This document shows, in pieces, positions 26,092-36,038 of a DNA stretch of 59,378 nucleotides; within the stretch, counting starts at the first letter, position 1, and the number at the start of each line of letters is the position of its first letter. The position numbers and the translations under genes were made by a program. The notes under the pieces are model-generated. The model was given only the letters and a program-made list of their open reading frames with translations, was not told the DNA's origin and ran no database searches. Source of the DNA: Lachnospiraceae bacterium (lineage in GTDB: Bacteria > Bacillota > Clostridia > Lachnospirales > Lachnospiraceae); the NCBI GenBank assembly GCA_017439665.1, contig JAFSIS010000058.1, forward strand, positions 1-59,378, in the 5' to 3' direction.

Positions 26092-26832
26092 ATGGGAAAA
26101 GAAAAAAAGAAACAGCAGCCTAAGGCAGAGCACAGGGAAAAAGAGGAAAAGAGTACCAGCCAGATGATAGAAAAGGAAAAGTGGAAGCAGGAGGAGATCA
26201 GGGAGGAAGGACGAACCCTGCTAAACGAAAATAAGGAAAAGCAGAATATCCAGCTGATCACCATTATCGGAGAAATTGAAGGCCATGACGTTCTGGGAAG
26301 CAACAGCAAGGCAACGAAATATGAGCATATTCTGCCCATATTGGCATCTATAGAAGATTCTGAAGAGGTGAAGGGAGTATTGATTCTGTTAAATACCATG
26401 GGCGGTGATGTGGAGGCAGGACTTGCCATAGCAGAGATGATCTCTTCTCTCAGTAAGCCTACAGTCTCTCTGGTTCTGGGTGGAAGCCATTCCATCGGGG
26501 TGCCCATTGCCGTCAGCAGTGATTATTCCTTCATTGTCCCTACGGGTACAATGGTTATTCATCCGGTACGCCTAAGCGGCCTGGTCATCGGTGCCCAGCC
26601 TACCTTCGATTATTTCCGACAGATGCAGAACAGAATCATTAATTTTGTCAGCTCCCATTGCAGGATCAGCCCCGACCGGATGGAAGAGCTGATGATGGAA
26701 ACAGGCATGCTGACTAAGGATATGGGGACGATCCTGGTAGGCAAAGAAGCGGTGGAAGAGGGGATAATCAACGAAGTAGGCGGGATTGCCCAGGCCGTAT
26801 CCAAATTGCATGAAATGATTGGAAAAAGATAA
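26092..26832 (+). CDS. tepA: ClpP-like protease, translocation-enhancing protein TepA family
   Basis: A ClpP-fold (S14) serine protease of 246 residues. A highly charged N-terminal segment (about 1-55, Lys/Glu) precedes the fold. Ser134 in LGGSHSIGVPI and His157 in GTMVIHPVRLSG are the likely catalytic pair, with LLNTMGGDVEAGLAIAEMI upstream. B. subtilis TepA is linked to protein export and to degradation of spore proteins during outgrowth. ATG 26092 lies 5 bases after GGGAGG; an ATG at 26068 lacks a site. It follows a terminator, and the DNA translocase gene lies 66 bases downstream, the arrangement also seen in bacilli (tepA near spoIIIE). Confidence 0.88.
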   Translation: MGKEKKKQQPKAEHREKEEKSTSQMIEKEKWKQEEIREEGRTLLNENKEKQNIQLITIIGEIEGHDVLGSNSKATKYEHILPILASIEDSEEVKGVLILLNTMGGDVEAGLAIAEMISSLSKPTVSLVLGGSHSIGVPIAVSSDYSFIVPTGTMVIHPVRLSGLVIGAQPTFDYFRQMQNRIINFVSSHCRISPDRMEELMMETGMLTKDMGTILVGKEAVEEGIINEVGGIAQAVSKLHEMIGKR

Positions 26833-26848
26833 AAGAATATGCTATACT
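26819..26848 (+). promoter_or_regulatory. Possible promoter of ftsK/spoIIIE
   Basis: -35 TTGGAA (26819-26824), an 18-base spacer and -10 TATACT (26843-26848), about 50 bases before the translocase start. The -35 is a weak match and lies inside the end of tepA. Confidence 0.4.
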
Positions 26849-26898
26849 ATTCTAGGTATTTTATCCATAGATGAAAATACAGGAAGGTTTAGTAGTAT

Positions 26899-29592
26899 AT
26901 GGCTTCAAATTCAGGCACAAGAAAAAAGAGTGCAGGGGCAGCCAAAGCCTCATCGGGAGGCAGCAAAAGAGCTTCTTCACAAAGTCGGACAGCCTCAAAG
27001 CGGGTCCGAACAGAGGAAGAGAAGAAAATTGGTAAAGAGCTTCTTCTTTTGCTGATGTTTGCTGCTGTTATCCTTTTGTTTTTATGTAATTTCGGTGTGA
27101 TCGGCCCCGTGGGAGATGCGTTGAGCAGCGTCCTGTTCGGGATCTTTGGGATTATGGCTTATGCAGCTCCCATTATTATTTTTTTACTGGTATCTTTTGG
27201 TATTTCCAATCAAGGAAATCCTCTTGCTATGCTGAAGCTGGCGGCTATTGTGGTGGTTCTTCTTTCTTTAATGGCAATGGCCCAGTTCATCTGGACGGAT
27301 ATGGGTGCACTGGAAGGCTCTGCCCCCATAACCTTTTACCGGCTGGGGGCAGATGAGCGAAAGGGTGGTGGAATCCTGGGTGGTTCTTTTGCCTGGCTGT
27401 TATACAGTCTTTTGGATACTCTTGGTTCTATCATTATTTTATTGGTGCTGCTTCTGGCGAGTCTCGTGATCCTGACCGGTAAATCTCTGGTCAGCGGAAT
27501 GAAGAGGAGGGGAGGAAATATGCTCCACTCTGCCAGAGAAGATGTAGTTCAGTATCGGGAAAAGAACAGAGTAAGAAGAGCTGAGCAGGAAGAACAAAGG
27601 CTCAGAAAAGAGGAAGAGGAACGAAGTCTGCGTGAACAGCAAGCCCTTCATGAGGAGAGGGAAGAGGCGGAAAAAATCCTCAGGATGGATAAAAAAGTAT
27701 CCGGTGTAATGCTGGACACAAAGTTGAAAAAAGAGATTTCCCACCAGGAGGAATTTCGTCATGATGATATTCACGAAATCACGCTTCGGGATATGGAACA
27801 ACAGGAGGATACTGTTTTAAGGGAAGAATTACCTTTAAAGGAACAGAAGGTTCTTCAAAAACCGAAGCCGATAAGCTCTCCGAAGGCAGAAGTAAAGGGA
27901 GAAACAAAGGTAGAAGTCTTTGATTTTGACCAGGTTCGTATTCATGGTGCTCACCAGATTGAACTGGAGGAGCTTACCCCGGACAGGATAGAAATTGAAA
28001 AAGAAAAAAATGAGCCGGTAGTGCCTTTTCGGGAGCGGCCCCAGGCGCAGATAAAGAAGGAAAGTACAAAAAGCAGGGAAGAATTCCCTGCTCCGGGAAC
28101 ACCGGGAGGAAGAGAGTCTCCCAGGCCGTATCAGTTTCCGCCTATTTCCTGCCTCGCCAAAATGAATCCGACAAAGCAGGAAGGAACGGGGCAGCTAAAG
28201 GAAACAGCTATGCGTCTTCAGCAGACCCTTGCTACCTTTGGGGTAAGGGTGACCATAACCGATATCAGCCAAGGACCTTCTGTTACCCGATATGAACTAC
28301 AGCCGGAGCAGGGAGTGAAGGTAAGTAAGATCGTAGGTCTGGCGGATGATATTAAGTTAAATCTGGCAGCCACGGATATCCGTATTGAAGCCCCCATTCC
28401 CGGAAAGGCGGCTGTGGGAATCGAGGTTCCCAATAAAGAGAATGCTGCGGTAGGCTTAAGAGAGCTTTTGGAAAGTAAAGAGTATAAAGAATTTCCCTCC
28501 AGGCTGGCCTTTGCGGTGGGTAAGGATATTGCGGGAAAGGTAGTGGTGGCAGATATTGCCAAAATGCCCCATATGCTGATCGCCGGCGCCACCGGAAGCG
28601 GAAAATCGGTGTGTATCAATACACTCATTATGAGTCTGCTGTATAAGGCCAGACCGGACGAGGTGAAGCTGATCATGATCGATCCCAAGGTGGTGGAATT
28701 AAGTGTGTACAACGGAATTCCTCATCTGCTGATCCCGGTGGTTACGGATCCGAAAAAGGCAGCCGGTGCCCTTCATTGGGGAGTGGCGGAAATGACCGAC
28801 CGATACCAGAGATTTGCGGATTTTAATGTCCGGGATTTGAAGGGCTATAATGCAGAAATCGATAACAGAATAGCCCGGGGAGATCAGGATGTTCCTGCCA
28901 AGATGCCGCAGATCGTCATTATTGTGGATGAGCTGGCAGATTTGATGATGGTTGCCCCGGGAGAGGTGGAGGAGTCCATCTGTCGTCTTGCACAGCTTGC
29001 CAGAGCAGCAGGAATCCATTTAATTATTGCTACCCAGCGTCCCAGCGTAGACGTGATCACAGGCCTGATCAAGGCCAATATGCCCAGCCGTGTGGCTTTT
29101 GCCGTATCCAGCGGTGTGGATTCCAGAACCATTCTGGATATGAATGGAGCTGAAAAGCTCCTGGGAAAGGGGGATATGCTGTTTTACCCTCAAGGCTATC
29201 CCAAACCGGCACGTATGCAGGGAGCCTTTATTTCTGACAGAGAAGTAGGGGATGTGGTAGACTTTCTGAAAAATCAGACTCTGGGAAATGTCTATAATGA
29301 AGATATTGAGGACAAGATCAAATCAATAGGCTCCTCCTCCGGTGGAGGATCTTCAGGAATGGACAGCGAGAGGGATTCTTATTTCGAAGAGGCAGGACGC
29401 TTCATTATTGATAAGGATAAGGCCTCCATCGGAATGCTGCAGAGAGTATTTAAAATCGGATTTAACCGTGCTGCCCGTATCATGGACCAGCTGGCAGATG
29501 CGGGGGTTGTGGGAGAGGAAGAGGGAACCAAGCCCAGAAAAGTACTGATGTCCATGGAACAATTCGAAACATACATCGAGGAAGTATTGTAG
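26899..29592 (+). CDS. ftsK: DNA translocase FtsK/SpoIIIE
   Basis: A septal DNA pump that clears chromosomes from division septa or, in sporulation, moves DNA into the forespore. The 897-residue product has about four membrane helices (about 45-200), a long charged linker (about 205-420, partly coiled coil with [17 protein letters not shown]), and the RecA-like motor. Walker A is AGATGSGKS (562-570), and [12 protein letters not shown] is Walker B. The C-terminal winged-helix gamma domain (about 830-897) with [21 protein letters not shown] reads orientation sequences. AGGAAGG lies 11 bases before the ATG. FtsK and SpoIIIE cannot be separated by sequence alone in a clostridium with possibly one copy. 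Confidence 0.94.
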   Translation: MASNSGTRKKSAGAAKASSGGSKRASSQSRTASKRVRTEEEKKIGKELLLLLMFAAVILLFLCNFGVIGPVGDALSSVLFGIFGIMAYAAPIIIFLLVSFGISNQGNPLAMLKLAAIVVVLLSLMAMAQFIWTDMGALEGSAPITFYRLGADERKGGGILGGSFAWLLYSLLDTLGSIIILLVLLLASLVILTGKSLVSGMKRRGGNMLHSAREDVVQYREKNRVRRAEQEEQRLRKEEEERSLREQQALHEEREEAEKILRMDKKVSGVMLDTKLKKEISHQEEFRHDDIHEITLRDMEQQEDTVLREELPLKEQKVLQKPKPISSPKAEVKGETKVEVFDFDQVRIHGAHQIELEELTPDRIEIEKEKNEPVVPFRERPQAQIKKESTKSREEFPAPGTPGGRESPRPYQFPPISCLAKMNPTKQEGTGQLKETAMRLQQTLATFGVRVTITDISQGPSVTRYELQPEQGVKVSKIVGLADDIKLNLAATDIRIEAPIPGKAAVGIEVPNKENAAVGLRELLESKEYKEFPSRLAFAVGKDIAGKVVVADIAKMPHMLIAGATGSGKSVCINTLIMSLLYKARPDEVKLIMIDPKVVELSVYNGIPHLLIPVVTDPKKAAGALHWGVAEMTDRYQRFADFNVRDLKGYNAEIDNRIARGDQDVPAKMPQIVIIVDELADLMMVAPGEVEESICRLAQLARAAGIHLIIATQRPSVDVITGLIKANMPSRVAFAVSSGVDSRTILDMNGAEKLLGKGDMLFYPQGYPKPARMQGAFISDREVGDVVDFLKNQTLGNVYNEDIEDKIKSIGSSSGGGSSGMDSERDSYFEEAGRFIIDKDKASIGMLQRVFKIGFNRAARIMDQLADAGVVGEEEGTKPRKVLMSMEQFETYIEEVL

Positions 29593-29637
29593 GAGATTAC
29601 ACACAGGCTGCCCATGCAGCAGAAAGAGAGGGACAAA

Positions 29638-31308
29638 ATGAAAACAGATATTCAAATCGCACAGGAAGCAACTATGAAGCCGATCACCCAGGTGGCTGAA
29701 ACACTGGATATGAGTGGGGATGAGCTGGAGCTTTACGGAAAATACAAGGCTAAAATTTCCGACAGCTACATAAATAAGGTAAAAAACAATCCCAACGGTA
29801 AGTTGATTCTGGTAACTGCCATTAATCCTACTCCTGCAGGAGAGGGAAAAACTACCACTACAGTAGGACTTGGCCAGGCTTTTGGTAAACTCAACAAGAA
29901 AGCGGTAATTGCTTTAAGAGAGCCTTCCCTGGGCCCCTGTTTTGGTGTGAAGGGTGGAGCGGCCGGTGGCGGTTATGCCCAGGTAGTGCCTATGGAAGAT
30001 CTGAATCTGCATTTTACCGGCGATTTCCATGCCATTACCTCTGCCAATAATCTGTTGGCAGCTCTTTTGGATAATCATATTCAGCAGGGAAATGAGCTGG
30101 AGATTGATACCAGAAGCGTGGTATGGAAGCGGTGTCTGGATATGAATGACCGTGTCCTTCGCAATGTGGTTGTAGGCCTGGGAAATAAGATGGACGGAAC
30201 CGTAAGAGAGGATCATTTTGTGATTACGGTAGCCTCTGAGATTATGGCTGTACTCTGCCTGGCAGACGATATGGATGATCTGAAAGCCCGTCTTTCCCGT
30301 ATGGTTGTGGCTTACAACTTTTCCGGAAAACCGGTTACTGCCGGAGATCTGGGAGCAGTAGGCTCCATGGCAGCCCTCTTAAAGGATGCATTAAAACCCA
30401 ATCTGATCCAGACGCTGGAACATACACCGGCATTGGTTCATGGTGGTCCTTTTGCCAATATCGCCCATGGCTGCAACTCTGTAAGAGCAACCAAGACGGC
30501 ATTAAAGATTGCTGATTACGTGATCACTGAGGCCGGATTCGGAGCGGATCTGGGGGCAGAGAAGTTCTTTGATATCAAGTGCAGAATGGCCGGCTTAAAA
30601 CCCGATGCAGTGGTATTGGTAGCTACCGTTCGTGCTTTAAAATACAATGGTGGAGTGGCAAAGGCAGATCTCAATCAGGAAAATCTTGAGGCCTTAAAAA
30701 AGGGTATTGTGAACCTGGAGAAGCATGTTGAAAATCTGCAAAAATACGGAGTTCCCGTAGTGGTTACATTAAATGCTTTCACCAGTGATACCCAGGCAGA
30801 GACAGACTTTGTCAGAAGCTTCTGCGAGGAAAGGGGCTGCGAATTTGCTCTTTCCGAGGTTTGGGAAAAGGGAGGAGAAGGCGGAATTGCCCTGGCCGAA
30901 AAGGTATTGAAGACTCTGGAAGAGAAGCCTTCAAACTTTAAGGTTCTTTATGAAGACAGCCTTTCTTTAAAAGAAAAAATTGAAGCCGTAGCAAAGGAAA
31001 TCTATGGAGCAAAAGGGGTTGAGGTAACACCCGGGGCGGCAAAACAGCTGGCGAAGCTGGAAGAGCTGGGCTTTGGCAAGCTTCCTGTATGTATGGCAAA
31101 AACCCAGTACTCTCTTTCTGACAATCCGGATCTTCTGGGTCGTCCCAGTGATTTTACGGTCCTGGTAAGAGAGGTTTATGTCAGTGCTGGTGCAGGTTTT
31201 GTAGTGGTATTGACGGGTGCCGTAATGACCATGCCGGGACTTCCCAAAAAACCGGCCGCCCTCAGTATTGATGTGGATTCCGAGGGTGTGATCACCGGAC
31301 TCTTTTAA
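29638..31308 (+). CDS. fhs: Formate-tetrahydrofolate ligase
   Basis: Makes 10-formyl-THF from formate, THF and ATP, feeding purine synthesis and, in acetogens, the methyl branch of the Wood-Ljungdahl pathway. The 556-residue length is typical. Motifs: the P-loop [39 protein letters not shown], the THF-binding region [19 protein letters not shown] stretch (here [17 protein letters not shown]), and the end [16 protein letters not shown] 29638 has GAGAGG about 5 bases upstream; an ATG at 29614 lacks a site. It follows ftsK by 45 bases. No other Wood-Ljungdahl gene lies in the window, so acetogenesis cannot be claimed from this gene alone. Confidence 0.96.
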   Translation: MKTDIQIAQEATMKPITQVAETLDMSGDELELYGKYKAKISDSYINKVKNNPNGKLILVTAINPTPAGEGKTTTTVGLGQAFGKLNKKAVIALREPSLGPCFGVKGGAAGGGYAQVVPMEDLNLHFTGDFHAITSANNLLAALLDNHIQQGNELEIDTRSVVWKRCLDMNDRVLRNVVVGLGNKMDGTVREDHFVITVASEIMAVLCLADDMDDLKARLSRMVVAYNFSGKPVTAGDLGAVGSMAALLKDALKPNLIQTLEHTPALVHGGPFANIAHGCNSVRATKTALKIADYVITEAGFGADLGAEKFFDIKCRMAGLKPDAVVLVATVRALKYNGGVAKADLNQENLEALKKGIVNLEKHVENLQKYGVPVVVTLNAFTSDTQAETDFVRSFCEERGCEFALSEVWEKGGEGGIALAEKVLKTLEEKPSNFKVLYEDSLSLKEKIEAVAKEIYGAKGVEVTPGAAKQLAKLEELGFGKLPVCMAKTQYSLSDNPDLLGRPSDFTVLVREVYVSAGAGFVVVLTGAVMTMPGLPKKPAALSIDVDSEGVITGLF

Positions 31309-31394
31309 TCGGGGAAACACTGTACAAAGTGCTTCCTTAGACTAAGCTCTCCGGGAGAATGTAAGTAAAGGAGAGTTGGAAAATAGGATGATCA

Positions 31395-32810
31395 ATGATG
31401 AATTGTCAAAAATGTGGAGCCACCATAGTGGCAGGACATTTGTATTGTGATGCCTGTGGTGCTGAATACCAGATCGTTCCGGACTTTGAACCGGAGCTGG
31501 AGCACAGTATAGCGGAGACCCTTTCCGGTCTTTCGGAAGCAATTCAGGGACCAAAAGAGAATCAGAAAGATAGGGGATTTGAACAAAAAAAGAGTATATC
31601 TGTCCGAAAAAACGGGCGGATGACCTTGAAATGGCTGATCCCCTGCCTTCTTTTTAGTCTGGCTGGAATAGGAATCGGAATGGCTGCCTACCAAAACACG
31701 GCAGGTTATCTGCTAAAACAGGCTGAGACGGCCCAAAGCAATGAGGCCTGGTCTGAAGCGGCAGAGTGGTATGAAAAACTGAGACTGAAAGAAGCCGGGA
31801 ATTTAGAATGGTATCTGAAAGAGGCCGAAATGTACCTTTATGGCGGAGATGTACATAAGGCCTCTGAACTGGCTCTGCTGGCTCTTGAACAGGATGGGCA
31901 GAATGCACAGGCATATATCTTTCTCCTTGACCTGTATTTTGAGCAGGAGGATTATGAAAAAATGAATGATCTGCTGGCAGAATGCCAGAGTGAAGAAATC
32001 CTTTCAGACTATTCTGCTTATCTGGCACTTCCTCCAAAAACAGATTATGAAGAAGGTGCATATGAACATATTCTGAAAGTGAGCCTGAGTGCAGAGGATG
32101 AGGGTACGATCTATTATACCCTGGACGGCAGCACTCCGGATACACAGTCTTTGGTATATGAAGAGCCCATTGTAATGGGTAACGGAAAGCATCGACTGAG
32201 GGCAGTATATGTGAACACTTTTGGTGTTTCCAGCAGCGTTTTACAGGTGGACTATCAGATTGCTGCTGCACTGCCGCTTGCACCGGTGGTCCTGCCGGAA
32301 AGCGGTACTTATGACCGGGCAGAGAATATCGTTCTGGAGGTAGAGGAAGGAACTGAGGTCTATTACAGTCTTGATGGAACATTTCCGACTATGGAAAGCT
32401 ACCGTTATCAAAGTCCTATTCCCATGCCTTTGGGGGAAAGCAGCTTTACCTTTGCGGCCTATTCCGGGGAAGGAGTAGCGGGAGAAGCTACCACCAGAGA
32501 CTATTTATTGAATATTAAGACGGGTATCAGTGAAGATGAAGCAGGGAACCTTCTGGTCCAGGAATTGATCAAAAAAGGCCTGCTTTTGGATAAGAACGGA
32601 GCCCTTGCCGATTATTATGGTGTGCATCGTTATTTTTATTCTTATCCCATACAGGTAGAAGATGCGCATTACTATGTGTTTACAGAACATTATCTGGAAG
32701 ATGAGATTAACCGTCGAACCGGAAGCTATTATGCAGTGGATGTTATGCAGGGAAGCTGCTTCAGATTGCTGACAAAAGAGGATGGAAGCTATAGATTGAG
32801 AGAAGTTTAA
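31395..32810 (+). CDS. Zinc-ribbon membrane protein with TPR-like and chitobiase C-terminal domains
   Basis: A 471-residue protein with an unusual domain order. Residues about 4-23 form a zinc ribbon (CQKCG and CDACG). One membrane helix lies at about 78-100 (LKWLIPCLLFSLAGIGIGMAA). Outside it is a helical repeat segment (about 100-215) resembling TPRs (WYEKLRLKEAGNLEWYLKEAEMYLYGGD). Two beta-sandwich units of the chitobiase/hexosaminidase C-terminal type follow, with TIYYTLDGSTPDTQS and EVYYSLDGTFPTMES. The last 100 residues are a separate Tyr-rich domain. No catalytic residues are seen. The layout suggests a cytoplasmic zinc knuckle and an extracellular binding module. ATG 31395 or the adjoining ATG 31398 may be the start. 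Confidence 0.82.
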   Translation: MMNCQKCGATIVAGHLYCDACGAEYQIVPDFEPELEHSIAETLSGLSEAIQGPKENQKDRGFEQKKSISVRKNGRMTLKWLIPCLLFSLAGIGIGMAAYQNTAGYLLKQAETAQSNEAWSEAAEWYEKLRLKEAGNLEWYLKEAEMYLYGGDVHKASELALLALEQDGQNAQAYIFLLDLYFEQEDYEKMNDLLAECQSEEILSDYSAYLALPPKTDYEEGAYEHILKVSLSAEDEGTIYYTLDGSTPDTQSLVYEEPIVMGNGKHRLRAVYVNTFGVSSSVLQVDYQIAAALPLAPVVLPESGTYDRAENIVLEVEEGTEVYYSLDGTFPTMESYRYQSPIPMPLGESSFTFAAYSGEGVAGEATTRDYLLNIKTGISEDEAGNLLVQELIKKGLLLDKNGALADYYGVHRYFYSYPIQVEDAHYYVFTEHYLEDEINRRTGSYYAVDVMQGSCFRLLTKEDGSYRLREV

Positions 32811-32819
32811 CAACATATC

Positions 32820-32848
32820 TTGCGTTTTTTATCATTATGCATTAAGAT
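32820..32848 (+). promoter_or_regulatory. Candidate promoter of nfnAB
   Basis: -35 TTGCGT (32820-32825), a 17-base spacer and -10 TAAGAT (32843-32848), about 85 bases before nfnA. The 122-base gap upstream of nfnA is the largest in this part of the window, consistent with a new transcription start. Confidence 0.45.
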
Positions 32849-32932
32849 AACAGTGACTTTTCAGAACGAAGATAAACTAATTAATGTAGCTACCTTGAAA
32901 AAGGTAATGCCGAAGGGCGGAATGGAGGAACA

Positions 32933-33811
32933 ATGTACAAAATCATAAGAGCGGAAAAGTTGACGGAAAACATCTATCTTATGGACGTAGAAGCACCCAG
33001 GGTGGCAAAAAAATGCGAGCCGGGTCAGTTTATTATTGTAAGGGTAGATGAGAACGGAGAACGAATCCCATTGACGATTTGCGATTATTACCGCGGAAGG
33101 GGAACCATTACCATCGTTTTCCAGATTGTAGGGGCCGAGACCCTGCGAATGGCTGATCTGAAGGCGGGGGATAGCTTCCACGATTTTGTAGGTCCTCTGG
33201 GATGTCCTTCAGAGCTGGTTCATGAAGCGAAAGAAAGCTTACAGGCAAAAAAAATTCTTTTTGTTGCCGGCGGTGTAGGTACGGCTCCTGTATATCCTCA
33301 GGTAAAATGGCTTCATGAAAAGGGTGTTCAGGCTGATGTTATCGTAGGAGCAAAAACCAAAGATCTGCTGATCCTGGAAAAGGAGATGGAGGCTGTTGCA
33401 GGAAACCTCTATGTGACAACAGATGATGGTTCCTACGGAAGAAAAGGTATGGTAACCAATACCATCCAGGAACTTGTTGATGCGGGGAATACATATGACC
33501 TTTGCGTAGCTATTGGTCCTATGATCATGATGAAATTTGTCAGTATTTTAACGAAAGAGTTGAATATTCCCACCATTGTCAGCCTGAATCCGATCATGGT
33601 AGACGGTACGGGAATGTGTGGTGCCTGCCGTGTGACCGTAGGTGATCAGATCAAGTTTGCCTGTGTAGACGGGCCGGAATTTGATGGCCATCTGGTAAAT
33701 TTTGATGAAGCAATGAAGCGTCAGCAGATTTATAAGACTGCTGAGGGAAGAGCCTTCTTGAAAGAAAAAGAAGGAAATACCCATCATGGCGGCTGTGGAA
33801 ACTGCAACTAA
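32933..33811 (+). CDS. nfnA: NADH-dependent reduced ferredoxin:NADP+ oxidoreductase, small subunit
   Basis: The FAD and [2Fe-2S] subunit of the electron-bifurcating transhydrogenase NfnAB, which couples NADH and reduced ferredoxin oxidation to NADP+ reduction in the cytoplasm. The 292-residue product has a ferredoxin-reductase-like FAD domain (EPGQFIIVRVDENGERIPLTICDY), an NAD-binding domain (ILFVAGGVGTAPVYPQ) and a CX2CX11C iron-sulfur motif at C229, C232 and C244 (GMCGACRVTVGDQIKFAC). A C-terminal GGCGNC is an extra. Dihydroorotate dehydrogenase PyrK is a close relative, but the downstream partner decides for NfnA. GGAGGAACA precedes the ATG. Confidence 0.93.
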   Translation: MYKIIRAEKLTENIYLMDVEAPRVAKKCEPGQFIIVRVDENGERIPLTICDYYRGRGTITIVFQIVGAETLRMADLKAGDSFHDFVGPLGCPSELVHEAKESLQAKKILFVAGGVGTAPVYPQVKWLHEKGVQADVIVGAKTKDLLILEKEMEAVAGNLYVTTDDGSYGRKGMVTNTIQELVDAGNTYDLCVAIGPMIMMKFVSILTKELNIPTIVSLNPIMVDGTGMCGACRVTVGDQIKFACVDGPEFDGHLVNFDEAMKRQQIYKTAEGRAFLKEKEGNTHHGGCGNCN

Positions 33812-33839
33812 AGTAAGTGGGATAAATGGAGGAAAAGTA

Positions 33840-35225
33840 ATGGATGTATTAACAAAGGTTCCTGTAAAAGAGCAGGATGCAAAGATAAGAGCAACCAACT
33901 TTGACGAGGTTTGTTTGGGATATGAGCTGGAAGAAGCCATAGCTGAGGCAACCAGATGTATTAATTGTAAAAATGCTCACTGTATTGAAGGCTGCCCGGT
34001 TTCCATTAATATTCCCGGCTTCATCCAGAAGATTGTGGAAGGAGATATTGAAGCTGCATACCAGATCATCAGTGAATCCTCTGCTTTACCGGCAGTCTGT
34101 GGCCGTGTATGCCCTCAGGAGACTCAGTGTGAAGGTGTATGTATCCGCGGAATCAAGGGAGACCCGGTTTCCATCGGTAAGCTGGAGCGTTTCGTTGCCG
34201 ACTGGGCCTGTAAACAGGGGATCAGGCCGGAGGGAGCAAAGGAGAAGAAAGGAAAGAGTGTTGCGGTCATCGGTTCCGGGCCGGCAGGTCTTACCTGTGC
34301 CGGTGATCTGGCAAAAATGGGTTATGATGTTACCATTTTTGAAGCTCTCCATGAGGTAGGCGGGGTACTGGTGTACGGTATTCCTGAATTTCGTCTTCCC
34401 AAGGAGGAGGTAGTAGCAAAAGAAATCGAGAATGTGAAATCTCTGGGAGTAAAAATTGAAACCAATGTTGTGGTAGGTAAGTCTGTAACCATCGATGAAC
34501 TGCTTAATGAAGAAGGCTTCTCGGCTGTATTTATTGGTTCCGGTGCGGGCCTTCCCAAGTTTATGGGAATTCCCGGAGAAAATGCTAACGGCGTATTTTC
34601 TGCCAATGAATATCTGACCAGAGCAAATCTGATGAAATCCTTTGACGAAAATTCCCCCACTCCTATTATGCGGGGAGGCAAGGTGGCGGTTATTGGAGGA
34701 GGAAACGTTGCTATGGATGCCGCCCGTACGGCACTTCGTATGGGATCTGAGGTGCACATTGTATATCGCCGAAGTGAGGAAGAGCTTCCCGCCAGAGTGG
34801 AAGAGATCCATCATGCCAAAGAAGAAGGGATTATCTTTGATCTGCTGACCAATCCTACAGAAATTCTGGTAGATGAGAATGGCTGGGTGCGCGGAATGAA
34901 ATGCGTACGGATGGAACTTGGAGAACCTGATGAATCCGGAAGAAGAAGGCCTGTGGTAAAAGAAGGTTCCGAATTCGTTATGGAAGTGGATGCTGTAATC
35001 ATGTCTCTGGGAACCAGTCCCAATCCACTGATTTCTTCTACCACCGAAGGGTTGGAAATTAATAAGTGGCAGTGTATCGTAGCAGATGAAGAACTGGGAA
35101 GAACCAGTAAGGAGGGAGTTTTTGCCGGTGGAGATGCAGTGATTGGTGCAGCGACCGTTATTCTGGCCATGGGTGCAGGCAAGGCTGCTGCCAGGGGAAT
35201 TGATGAGTATTTAAGTAATAAATAA
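33840..35225 (+). CDS. nfnB: NADH-dependent reduced ferredoxin:NADP+ oxidoreductase, large subunit
   Basis: The bifurcating subunit of NfnAB, 461 residues, related to the small subunit of glutamate synthase and often annotated as gltA. Two [4Fe-4S] motifs are complete: C40, C43, C47, C51 (CINCKNAHCIEGC) and C87, C91, C97, C101 (CGRVCPQETQCEGVC). The FAD motif VIGSGPAGLTCAGDLAKMG and the NADPH motif VAVIGGGNVAMDAARTALRMG follow. ATG 33840 lies 7 bases after GGAGG (33828-33832); the frame extends 18 codons into nfnA. No glutamate synthase large subunit is nearby, which supports NfnB. rlmH follows within 12 bases. Confidence 0.93.
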   Translation: MDVLTKVPVKEQDAKIRATNFDEVCLGYELEEAIAEATRCINCKNAHCIEGCPVSINIPGFIQKIVEGDIEAAYQIISESSALPAVCGRVCPQETQCEGVCIRGIKGDPVSIGKLERFVADWACKQGIRPEGAKEKKGKSVAVIGSGPAGLTCAGDLAKMGYDVTIFEALHEVGGVLVYGIPEFRLPKEEVVAKEIENVKSLGVKIETNVVVGKSVTIDELLNEEGFSAVFIGSGAGLPKFMGIPGENANGVFSANEYLTRANLMKSFDENSPTPIMRGGKVAVIGGGNVAMDAARTALRMGSEVHIVYRRSEEELPARVEEIHHAKEEGIIFDLLTNPTEILVDENGWVRGMKCVRMELGEPDESGRRRPVVKEGSEFVMEVDAVIMSLGTSPNPLISSTTEGLEINKWQCIVADEELGRTSKEGVFAGGDAVIGAATVILAMGAGKAAARGIDEYLSNK

Positions 35226-35237
35226 GGAATTGCTGTT

Positions 35238-35717
35238 ATGAAGATCACCATTATTGCCGTAGGAAAGGTAAAAGAGAAGTTTTACCGGGAGGCAGTAGCA
35301 GAATTTTCCAAAAGGCTTTCCAGGTACTGTAAGCTGGAAATTCTGGAAGTGTCTGATGAAAAGACTCCTGATGCGGCAAGTGAACGGGAGGAAGAGCTTA
35401 TCCTGGAAAAAGAAGGAGAAAGGATACTCAGGCTGTTAAAGCCGGAAATGCAGGTATATGCACTTGCTATTCAGGGAGAAAGCTTTGATTCACCGGGCTT
35501 TGCCGCTGCCATAGAAAAGGAAGGGATTCAGGGAAACAGCTGGCTGTGTTTTGTGATCGGAGGCTCCTTGGGCCTTTCCCGTCAGGTACTGGACAAAAGT
35601 CCGCATAAGATCAGTTTTTCGGCAATGACCTTTCCCCATCAGCTGATGCGGGTAATTCTTCTGGAACAGATTTACCGTGCTTTCAGAATTATATCAAAAG
35701 AACCCTATCATAAATGA
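35238..35717 (+). CDS. rlmH: 23S rRNA (pseudouridine1915-N3)-methyltransferase
   Basis: A small SPOUT methyltransferase (159 residues) that modifies pseudouridine 1915 in helix 69 of 23S rRNA in the assembled ribosome. The C-terminal knot is clear: CFVIGGSLGLSRQVLDKS, then ISFSAMTFPHQLMRVILLEQIYRAFRI and the conserved end KEPYHK. The start KITIIAVGKVKEKFY is typical. It follows nfnB by 12 bases with AAGGA 10 bases before the ATG, so it probably depends on upstream transcription. Confidence 0.96.
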   Translation: MKITIIAVGKVKEKFYREAVAEFSKRLSRYCKLEILEVSDEKTPDAASEREEELILEKEGERILRLLKPEMQVYALAIQGESFDSPGFAAAIEKEGIQGNSWLCFVIGGSLGLSRQVLDKSPHKISFSAMTFPHQLMRVILLEQIYRAFRIISKEPYHK

Positions 35718-35741
35718 TTTTTCAGTCTCATATAGATAGGT

Positions 35742-36038
35742 ATGAGGAAAAGAAAACCAATCAAGGAAGAAGACAGAAAAAATTCAAAAGAATGGATCGT
35801 CGAATCATTGGAGCTCCCAAAAGATATTCTCTTGGGGGCTTCTATTATTACCCTGGTGGGAAAAAATGAGCTTCTGATCGAAAACTATAAGGGAATTCTC
35901 GATTATCGGGAAGATTCCATTCTGATCCAGGGTAAACATGAGCGGATCAGGATTGAGGGAAGAAAGCTGGTGATCTCAAACTATACCAGGGAAGAAATGA
36001 AGATCAGCGGTACCGTACACAAAGTAAGCTATGAATAG
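35742..36038 (+). CDS. yqfC: Sporulation protein YqfC
   Basis: A 98-residue member of the YabP/YqfC family, made in the mother cell in B. subtilis under sigma-E. The pattern ELPKDILLGASIITLVGKNE, LLIENYKGILDYREDSILI and the basic beta region IRIEGRKLVISNY are typical. It overlaps yqfD by eight bases, the usual yqfC-yqfD pairing. The ribosome-binding site is weak. Its presence implies a spore-forming lineage. Confidence 0.92.
   Translation: MRKRKPIKEEDRKNSKEWIVESLELPKDILLGASIITLVGKNELLIENYKGILDYREDSILIQGKHERIRIEGRKLVISNYTREEMKISGTVHKVSYE

Noticed and set aside
31313..31336. Hairpin GGAAACACT/AGTGCTTCC after fhs as a terminator
   Set aside because: The stem has a mismatch in the middle and is not followed by a T-run.
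35709..35736. Sigma-E-like promoter (CATAAAT, 14 bases, CATATAGA) before yqfC
   Set aside because: It would place the transcription start on the yqfC ATG, leaving no leader, and the -10 matches the consensus only partly.
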